Source: Anaerolineales bacterium
Lineage (GTDB): Bacteria > Chloroflexota > Anaerolineae > Anaerolineales > DRMV01
Direction: 5' to 3'
Length of the DNA stretch: 5,944 nucleotides
NCBI GenBank assembly: GCA_015484985.1
Contig: WFUL01000206.1
Location: forward strand, 1 to 5,944
Shown here: positions 1 to 5,046 of the stretch, one piece after another
Position numbering within the stretch: the first letter of the stretch is position 1
Layout: each line of letters begins with the position of its first letter
Program-made: the position numbers and the translations under genes
Notes under the pieces: model-generated
The model's input: the letters and a program-made list of their open reading frames with translations, nothing else
What the model was told of the DNA's origin: nothing
Databases searched by the model: none

Positions 1-1272
1 ATCTACGACGCCCAGGTCTACCGGGCGCTGGGTTCCCAGGGTGTGCTGCCCGATCCCTTCACGGGCTTGGCTTGGCCGTACCGCATCGAGCGGGCCGAGG
101 TGGTGGCCCAGACCGGTACGCCCATCACCAAGACCCTGGATTGGGTGACCCTGGAATTCCAGGATGAAATCGTGGTGCCCGAGGACGCCTGGGTCGACTG
201 GGATGCCAAGGAGCAGCGCTTCATCACCGCGGGCGAGCTGGGTGAGCAGCGTACGGCCCGCATCAAGTCGGTGGTCTACTATCCTGAGGACCTCTACGAC
301 ACGGTGAAGTGGCACGACGGCAGCTCCTTTGACATCGCCGATGTCATCATGGGCCTCATCCTCACCTTCGACCGCGGTAAGCCCGACAGCCCCATCTTCG
401 ACGAGTCCTACCAGGGTGACTTCGAGTCCTTCCTGAGTGTGTTCAAGGGCGTCCGTATCGTGTCCGAGAAGCCGCTGGTCATCGAGTGGTACACCGACTC
501 CTTCCAACTGGACGCCGAGCTGACGGTGACCACCCTGTGGCCGCAGTACGGCTTCGGCGAGGGCGCCTGGCACATGATTGCCCTGGGCGTGCTGGCCGAG
601 CAGAACGAGGAGCTGGCCTTCACCGCGGACAAGGCCGACGCCCTGGGCGTGGAGTGGATGAGCTACATCGCTGGGCCCAGCCTGGAAATCCTGGCCAAGT
701 ACCTGGACCAGGCGGCCAACGAGGGCTTCATCCCGTACGCCAACGTGCTGGGTCAGTACATCACCGCGGAAGAGGCGCAGCAGCGCTGGGCCAACTACAA
801 GGCCTGGTACGAGAAGATGGGCCACTTCTGGATCGGCACGGGTCCCTTCTACCTGGACAAGGTCTTCCCCGTGGAGAAGACCGTGGTCATCAAGCGCTTC
901 GAGGACTTCCCCGACCCGGCTGACCGGTGGCTCCGCTTCTCCGAGCCCATGCTGGCCGACGTGACCATCGAAGGCCCGGCGCGGGTGCGGGCGGCCGAAG
1001 GCGCGACCTTTGAGGTGGTGATCACCTTCAAGGGTGAGCCCTATCCCGCCAACGAAATCGCGGCCGTCAAGTACCTGCTCTTCAACGCCGAGGGCAACGT
1101 GGTGGCCACGGGCGATGCGACCATGGCCGAAGAGGGCCGCTACACCATCGAGCTCACCGCGGACCAGTTGGGCGAGCTGGGCGTGGGTGCGGCTCGACTG
1201 GAGGTGGCGGTGACCTCCAAGGCGGTCAGCATCCCCAGCCTGAGCAGCGTCGAATTCCTGGTGCTGCCGTAA
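1..1272 (+). CDS. ABC transporter substrate-binding protein, family 5 (Opp/Dpp type), 5' end missing
   Basis: This is the extracytoplasmic solute receptor of the importer encoded downstream. The frame is open from base 1 and stops at TAA 1270-1272, so 423 C-terminal residues are visible; the start and any signal or lipoprotein peptide lie upstream. Numbering from the first visible codon, residues 1-30 resemble the N-lobe of family-5 binding proteins, VKWHDG at 102-107 is the family hallmark, and IGTGPFYL at 278-285 matches the usual GTGPY motif. A charged helical region spans about 195-275. From about 315 to the end lies a separate Ig-like beta domain of roughly 108 residues. Only about 30 residues separate the GTGPFYL motif from that domain, whereas classical relatives have a whole further lobe there; it may lie upstream (permutation) or be absent. 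Leucine is mostly CTG, unlike the genes downstream. The substrate is unknown: peptide or oligosaccharide. Confidence 0.9.
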   Translation: MYDAQVYRALGSQGVLPDPFTGLAWPYRIERAEVVAQTGTPITKTLDWVTLEFQDEIVVPEDAWVDWDAKEQRFITAGELGEQRTARIKSVVYYPEDLYDTVKWHDGSSFDIADVIMGLILTFDRGKPDSPIFDESYQGDFESFLSVFKGVRIVSEKPLVIEWYTDSFQLDAELTVTTLWPQYGFGEGAWHMIALGVLAEQNEELAFTADKADALGVEWMSYIAGPSLEILAKYLDQAANEGFIPYANVLGQYITAEEAQQRWANYKAWYEKMGHFWIGTGPFYLDKVFPVEKTVVIKRFEDFPDPADRWLRFSEPMLADVTIEGPARVRAAEGATFEVVITFKGEPYPANEIAAVKYLLFNAEGNVVATGDATMAEEGRYTIELTADQLGELGVGAARLEVAVTSKAVSIPSLSSVEFLVLP

Positions 1273-1287
1273 CGGTAGCCCATGCCT

Positions 1288-1326
1288 GAGGGGAGGTCCC
1301 GACGAGGGACCTCCCCTCTTTTGTTT
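1288..1326 (+). terminator. Intrinsic terminator after the binding-protein gene
   Basis: The arms GAGGGGAGGTCCC (1288-1300) and GGGACCTCCCCTC (1306-1318) are perfectly complementary over 13 bp around the 5-nt loop GACGA. The tract TTTTGTTT (1319-1326) follows at once. The stem begins 15 nt after the binding-protein stop codon. It is a textbook Rho-independent terminator acting on + strand transcripts. It should end most transcription from the binding-protein gene, with any read-through feeding the permease operon at a lower level. Confidence 0.93.
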
Positions 1327-1383
1327 CCCCGCTCCCCCAGGGATTTGTGGTCCAATTCCAAATTGCACACGACGCAGCTGTCG

Positions 1384-1438
1384 GGCGCTTCAGATGACCT
1401 GCCAACAGCCCGTTGACCGTGGCCGATGACAAAGCGCC
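1384..1438. repeat. Short inverted and direct repeats upstream of the permease promoter
   Basis: GGCGCTT (1384-1390) and AAGCGCC (1432-1438) form a perfect 7-bp inverted repeat. Between them GATGAC occurs twice in the same direction (1393-1398 and 1425-1430, 32 bp apart), with the related GTTGAC at 1412-1417. The cluster lies just upstream of the predicted promoter, where an activator or repressor could bind. Such short matches can arise by chance, and no regulator family is recognised. A second weak dyad sits at 1346-1369 (TGTG and CAATT, then AATTG and CACA). Nothing else is visible in the 241-nt gap between the genes apart from the terminator, promoter and ribosome sites. Confidence 0.25.
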
Positions 1439-1449
1439 ATTTTGTTCGG

Positions 1450-1479
1450 TTCCAATGTCCCTGGAGGATGGGGTATAAT
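1450..1479 (+). promoter_or_regulatory. Predicted sigma-70-type promoter of the permease/ATPase operon
   Basis: TATAAT at 1474-1479 matches the -10 consensus exactly and stands out in GC-rich DNA. The best -35 candidate at acceptable distance is TTCCAA (1450-1455, 18-nt spacer), which matches only three of six positions, so the promoter may be weak or need an activator. TTGTTC at 1442-1447 is a better-looking hexamer, but its 26-nt spacer is too long. Transcription would begin near 1486, giving a leader of roughly 28 nt before the ATG at 1514. The position between a strong terminator and the first permease gene supports the call. Confidence 0.65.
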
Positions 1480-1493
1480 AGGCGTCACCCCAC

Positions 1494-1508
1494 AAGGAGG
1501 ATGAGGTG
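1494..1508 (+). promoter_or_regulatory. Double Shine-Dalgarno sequence before the first permease gene
   Basis: AAGGAGG (1494-1500) and GAGGTG (1503-1508) both complement the 3' end of 16S rRNA. The first lies 13 nt from the ATG at 1514, which is long; the second lies 5 nt away, which is usable. The near copy therefore probably sets the start and the far copy may help recruit ribosomes. No in-frame ATG, GTG or TTG lies between the sites and 1514. Confidence 0.7.
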
Positions 1509-1513
1509 GCATT

Positions 1514-2647
1514 ATGACGGAACAGGCTGTTTCGATTTCCGTGGAAGCGCCTAAGGCACAGGGTGGGGTAAGCACATGGAAGCGCGTGCTGCGGTATACC
1601 CTGGTGCGCTCCATCATGCTCCTGGTGACCGTAGTCGTCGGCGTGTACCTGACGGTGCTCATCGCCAACATGGGCGGGCACGTGGATGAAATCCGCCGGG
1701 CCATGATTCGGGAATCCGTGGCCATGCGCTTTCAGAACGACCCGACCTTCAAGGCGTTGCCTCCCGAAGCCCGGCAGAAACGCATCGAGGAAGAGGTGCG
1801 CCGTTTGGAGCGACGTTACGGCTTGGACAAGCCGTTTCTGGTGCGCAGCTTCGTCTTTCTGAGCCAGGCCCTGAGCTTGAACCTGGGCCGGGCCGAGAAC
1901 ATGACCAGCGACAGCGGTTCCCGCCAGGTGCGGTTGATCATCCTGGAACGCCTCCCACCGACCCTGTTCCTGTTCGGGACCTCGTCGCTCATCATTTTCT
2001 TCCTTTCCCTCTTCATCTCCCTTCACCTGTCCCGGAACTACGGCAGTCTTCTGGACCGCATCTTCGTATCCCTCTCGCCCCTCTCGGCGGCGCCAGGATG
2101 GTTCTACGCCATCTTCTTGATTGCCATCTTCGCCGCCTGGTTGAAGATTCTTCCCTTCGGCGGCATGATTTCCACGCCCCCTCCCGAGACCCGATGGGAG
2201 TATGCCCTGGATGTGGCCAAACATCTCATCCTTCCCATCGGCGCCCAGATTCTCAGTGCCTTGTTCATCGGCGTCTACAGCTGGCGCACCTTCTTCCTGA
2301 TTTACTCCAGTGAGGACTACGTGGAAATGGCCAAAGCGAAGGGGTTGCCCCCGCGGGCCATCGAGCGGCGCTATATCTTGCGGCCCACCTTGCCCACCAT
2401 CATCACCTCCTTTGCCTTAGCCTTGATCAGTGTGTGGTTGGGGCAAATCATCTTCGAGACCGTCTTCGACTGGCCCGGGATTGGGCGTACCTATTACCAG
2501 GCCATTCAGGTGTTCGACACCGCGGTGATTGTGGGCATCACCGTCATCTACGCTTACCTGTTGGCCATTACGGTATTCCTGCTCGACATCATCTACGCCA
2601 TTGTGGATCCCCGGGTGGATGTGGGTGGCCCCCGGGCCACGGTTTAG
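1514..2647 (+). CDS. ABC transporter permease, DppB/OppB type
   Basis: Integral membrane subunit, 377 residues, that pairs with the next permease to form the import channel. Six membrane segments can be placed at about 29-53, 148-172, 191-213, 236-258, 297-320 and 336-362. The family pattern is clear: RYGLDKP (101-107), a SLNLGR segment (121-126), RLPPT (146-150), the cytoplasmic EAA coupling loop starting near 268 with EMAKAKG (271-277), FDWPGIGR (318-325) and the closing DPRVD (365-369). The EAA loop docks on the ATPases. The first outer loop (about 54-100) lacks the PGDP motif usual in this family and is instead highly charged and probably helical. The ATG start is supported by the adjacent GAGGTG. 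The stop overlaps the Shine-Dalgarno of the next gene, 12 nt before its start. Length is a little above the family norm of 300-340. The role is secure; the substrate is not. Confidence 0.95.
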   Translation: MTEQAVSISVEAPKAQGGVSTWKRVLRYTLVRSIMLLVTVVVGVYLTVLIANMGGHVDEIRRAMIRESVAMRFQNDPTFKALPPEARQKRIEEEVRRLERRYGLDKPFLVRSFVFLSQALSLNLGRAENMTSDSGSRQVRLIILERLPPTLFLFGTSSLIIFFLSLFISLHLSRNYGSLLDRIFVSLSPLSAAPGWFYAIFLIAIFAAWLKILPFGGMISTPPPETRWEYALDVAKHLILPIGAQILSALFIGVYSWRTFFLIYSSEDYVEMAKAKGLPPRAIERRYILRPTLPTIITSFALALISVWLGQIIFETVFDWPGIGRTYYQAIQVFDTAVIVGITVIYAYLLAITVFLLDIIYAIVDPRVDVGGPRATV

Positions 2648-2659
2648 GAGGCAGAGGCC

Positions 2660-4012
2660 ATGTTGCGTGGTGCTTGGCGTGAGATTCGCTACTACCCTTC
2701 GGCCATGCTGGGCCTGTTCATCATCCTGGTCTTCGTGGCCGTCTCCATCTACACGGTGGTGACCATCCCCTACTCCGAGGTGGTGGACCTGTGGCGGGGA
2801 GGCGAGGCCGTGTGGGGAGATAACCCTCGGCTGGCGGCTCCTGAGTGGGTGAACTACTTCCGCCGGACCAAGTTGCCCAAGACCATCAAGATGCTTTCCA
2901 CCGACCCCGATGTGGAGCGTCGGCAGGAGCAGGTGGACGACAACCTCTGGATTGACGACACCATCTACACCTTCGAGTTCCAGTACGACGAATTCCCTCA
3001 GGACCTGGCCGTCACCCTGGAGGCGGAGTTCGAAACCAAGGCCCCCTACGTCTCCGTGATTTTGGTGCGCCCGGATGGCGAGGAAATCCGGTTGGGGGAC
3101 CTTTCGGTGAAGGGCGGGCGGCAGGTCTTCCTGGTTTCCCAAGAGGAGAAAATCGCCCAACGGCTTCGGTTGCCCGAGCGTCGGGATATTGTGGAGGCCA
3201 TTTTCGCCGAGGACCCCAAGGCGGAGGAGCCCGTCGTCCTCAAGGGAACGTATCAACTCCGGATCGAGGCCACGCTGTTTGAGCCGGAATCCACCATCAC
3301 CAGCAAGGTGGTGGTCTACGGCAAGGTCCACGGATGGGCCGGGACCGACCACTTGCGTCGCGATTTGAGCGTCGCCCTGCTGTGGGGCGCGCCGGTGGCC
3401 TTGAGCTTCGGCCTGGTGGCCGCGGTGGGGACGACGGTGTTGACCATGATTATCGCGGCGATTGGCGTGTGGTTCGGAGGATGGGTGGATTCCATCATCC
3501 AGCGCATCACGGAAGTGAACATGGTGCTCCCCGCCCTGCCTATCCTCATCATGATTGGCGTGTTCTGGACCCGCAGCCTGGTGGTGATGCTCTTCGCCAT
3601 CATCGCCCTGTCCATCTTCGGCGCCGGCATCAAGACCAATCGGGCCATCTTCCTCCAGGTGAAAGCCCTGCCTTACATCGAGGCGGCGAAGGCCTATGGA
3701 GCCAGCGACTTGCGCATCGTGTTCTTCTACATGATTCCCCGCATCATCCCCACCATCATCCCCTCCCTGGTGTTGGGCATTCCGTCCTTCGTGTTCCTGG
3801 AGGCCGCGTTAGCCCTGTTGGGCCTGGGTGACCCGGTGCTTCCCACCTGGGGCAAGATTATCGACGAGGCCCGGGTGAACGGGGCGCTGCTACAAGGGCA
3901 CTACTACTGGATTCTGGAGCCCACCTTTGCTTTGATGATTACCGGGGTGGCCTTTGCCATGCTGGGCTTCTCCCTGGACCGCATCTTCAATCCCCGTTTG
4001 CGGGAGTTGTAA
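2660..4012 (+). CDS. ABC transporter permease, DppC/OppC type, with large extracytoplasmic insert
   Basis: Second channel subunit, 450 residues against about 300 for typical DppC/OppC. Membrane segments lie at about 14-36, 246-275, 292-309, 311-330, 367-388 and 422-440. The core is standard: GTD...RD (228-235), the EAA loop starting at YIEAAKAYG (339-347), ALLGLGDPVLPTWG (385-398) and the NPRLREL tail. The extra length lies between membrane segment 1 and the GTD motif (37-223). About 101-150 and 196-222 show alternating beta-strand patterns, including a VSVILVRPDGEEIRL strand pair (131-145). A charged helical stretch at about 165-192 separates them. By topology this domain faces outside. It resembles PPC- or Ig-like sandwiches, but I cannot name a family. 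The usual GTDxxGRD reads GTDHLRRD, with glycine replaced by arginine. AGGAGG at 2646-2651 overlaps the previous stop and sits 8 nt from the ATG, fixing this start. Confidence 0.94.
   Translation: MLRGAWREIRYYPSAMLGLFIILVFVAVSIYTVVTIPYSEVVDLWRGGEAVWGDNPRLAAPEWVNYFRRTKLPKTIKMLSTDPDVERRQEQVDDNLWIDDTIYTFEFQYDEFPQDLAVTLEAEFETKAPYVSVILVRPDGEEIRLGDLSVKGGRQVFLVSQEEKIAQRLRLPERRDIVEAIFAEDPKAEEPVVLKGTYQLRIEATLFEPESTITSKVVVYGKVHGWAGTDHLRRDLSVALLWGAPVALSFGLVAAVGTTVLTMIIAAIGVWFGGWVDSIIQRITEVNMVLPALPILIMIGVFWTRSLVVMLFAIIALSIFGAGIKTNRAIFLQVKALPYIEAAKAYGASDLRIVFFYMIPRIIPTIIPSLVLGIPSFVFLEAALALLGLGDPVLPTWGKIIDEARVNGALLQGHYYWILEPTFALMITGVAFAMLGFSLDRIFNPRLREL
4002..4006 (+). promoter_or_regulatory. Ribosome binding site that decides the first ATPase start
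   Basis: GGGAG lies inside the last codons of the upstream permease gene, 7 nt before the ATG at 4014. This favours 4014 over the in-frame ATG at 3954, which would add 20 residues unlike any ATPase N-terminus and overlap the permease by 59 nt. The permease TAA ends one base before the ATG, so translation is probably coupled. Confidence 0.8.
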
Positions 4013-4013
4013 C

Positions 4014-5036
4014 ATGAGCCAGTCGACCAATAACTACGTGTTGCAAGCCCACGACTTGGTGCTTTACTTCCAGACCCGGAAGGGCATCGTCCAGGCAGTG
4101 GACCACGTGGACTTCCACCTGGGCGAGAACCGAGCGGTGGTCATCATCGGGGAATCGGGATGTGGGAAGACGTCCCTGACCCGGGCCATCTTGCGGTTGT
4201 TGCCCCGGAACGTGGCCCAGTTTTCGGGGACGGTCTTGCTGGACGGCGAGAACATCATGGAACTGGACGACGAGGCCTTTCGGACGAAAATCCGGTGGAA
4301 CAAGATTACCTGGGTTCCCCAAGCGGCCATGAACGCCCTCAATCCCGTCATCCGGGTGGGGGACCAGATTGCCGAACCTCTTATGCTGCACCGGAATATG
4401 ACGAAGGCAGAGGCTCTGGACAAAGCCCGGGAGATGTTCCGTTATGTGGGTGTCCCTGAGGCCTTCCTCACCCGCTATCCCTTCGAGCTGAGCGGTGGCA
4501 TGCGCCAGCGGGTGGCCATCGCCATGGCTTTGGTCACCGATCCGCGGCTTATCGTGCTGGACGAGCCTACTTCCGCGTTGGACGTGCTGACCCAGGCCAA
4601 TATCTACAATGTGCTCAAGAAAATCAAATGGGAACTCAAGGCCAGTTACATCCTCATTACCCATGACGTGGCCACGGCCAGTGAGTTGGCCGACGACGTG
4701 GCCGTCATGTACGCGGGCCAGATTGTGGAAATGTCCGACGCCGACAGCTTTTTCAAGGAGCCCATGCATCCCTACGCTCGTATGCTCATGGCCAGCGTGC
4801 CTCGTCTCCATGGCGAGGAGGAATTGGAATTCATCCCTGGTCAGCCTCCCAGTCTTTTGAATCCGCCCTCCGGTTGCCGGTTCGCTGATCGCTGTCCTCT
4901 GGCCTTCGCCAAGTGCAAGGAGGACCCGCCCATCTTCCGGGTGGGCAACCGGTTTGTCAAGTGCTGGCTCTTCGAGCAAGAAGGCAAAGCCGTGCGTTCC
5001 ATTGAGGAAGCGGCGCCTGAACCCGTTGGAGAGTGA
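4014..5036 (+). CDS. ABC transporter ATP-binding protein, DppD/OppD type
   Basis: Cytoplasmic ATPase of 340 residues, one of two that power the importer. All nucleotide-binding motifs are intact: Walker A GESGCGKTS (46-54), Q-loop Q103 in VPQAAMNALNP, signature LSGGMRQR (159-166), Walker B LIVLDEP (179-185) with catalytic E184, D-loop SALD (187-190) and switch H217. The C-terminal oligopeptide-transporter extension is complete: HPY at 252-254, GQPPSL at 276-281, then four cysteines C288, C294, C301 and C317. In this family that cysteine set is known to hold an iron-sulfur cluster, so one is expected here. The Q-loop wording differs from the enterobacterial FQDPMTSLNP and recalls homologues of thermophiles; that is an impression from memory. 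The gene starts 1 nt after the permease stop and ends 10 nt before the second ATPase, consistent with a coupled operon. Confidence 0.96.
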   Translation: MSQSTNNYVLQAHDLVLYFQTRKGIVQAVDHVDFHLGENRAVVIIGESGCGKTSLTRAILRLLPRNVAQFSGTVLLDGENIMELDDEAFRTKIRWNKITWVPQAAMNALNPVIRVGDQIAEPLMLHRNMTKAEALDKAREMFRYVGVPEAFLTRYPFELSGGMRQRVAIAMALVTDPRLIVLDEPTSALDVLTQANIYNVLKKIKWELKASYILITHDVATASELADDVAVMYAGQIVEMSDADSFFKEPMHPYARMLMASVPRLHGEEELEFIPGQPPSLLNPPSGCRFADRCPLAFAKCKEDPPIFRVGNRFVKCWLFEQEGKAVRSIEEAAPEPVGE

Positions 5037-5042
5037 GGAGGG
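5037..5042 (+). promoter_or_regulatory. Ribosome binding site of the second ATPase gene
   Basis: GGAGGG fills most of the 10-nt gap after the first ATPase stop (TGA 5034-5036) and ends 4 nt before the ATG at 5047. It supports that start even though it gives the protein a low-complexity tail before its first conserved strand. Confidence 0.8.
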
Positions 5043-5046
5043 ATAC

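Noticed and set aside
43..45. GTG as the start codon of the binding-protein gene
   Set aside because: The frame is open and coding-like from base 1 and the residues before the GTG continue the receptor N-lobe pattern, so the real start is upstream of the window.
1413..1444. Second promoter using TTGACC at 1413-1418
   Set aside because: The hexamer is good, but nothing resembling a -10 element lies 16-18 nt downstream.
1501..1554. 17-codon reading frame overlapping the first permease start, possible leader peptide
   Set aside because: Its ATG abuts the GGAGG with no spacer, so it is unlikely to be translated; the peptide has no attenuation-like residue run.
1226..2224. 332-codon reverse-strand open frame across the intergenic region and first permease
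   Set aside because: It crosses the terminator and promoter, has low-complexity Gly/Glu/Arg-rich composition and no membrane or domain pattern, and opposes a clear permease gene.
2417..3352. 311-codon reverse-strand open frame opposite the two permease genes
   Set aside because: It is antisense to two well-supported membrane proteins and has the His/Gly/Asp-rich composition of a shadow frame.
3954..4013. Upstream ATG extending the first ATPase by 20 residues
   Set aside because: The extension overlaps the permease coding sequence, resembles no ATPase N-terminus, and the ATG at 4014 has a well-placed GGGAG.
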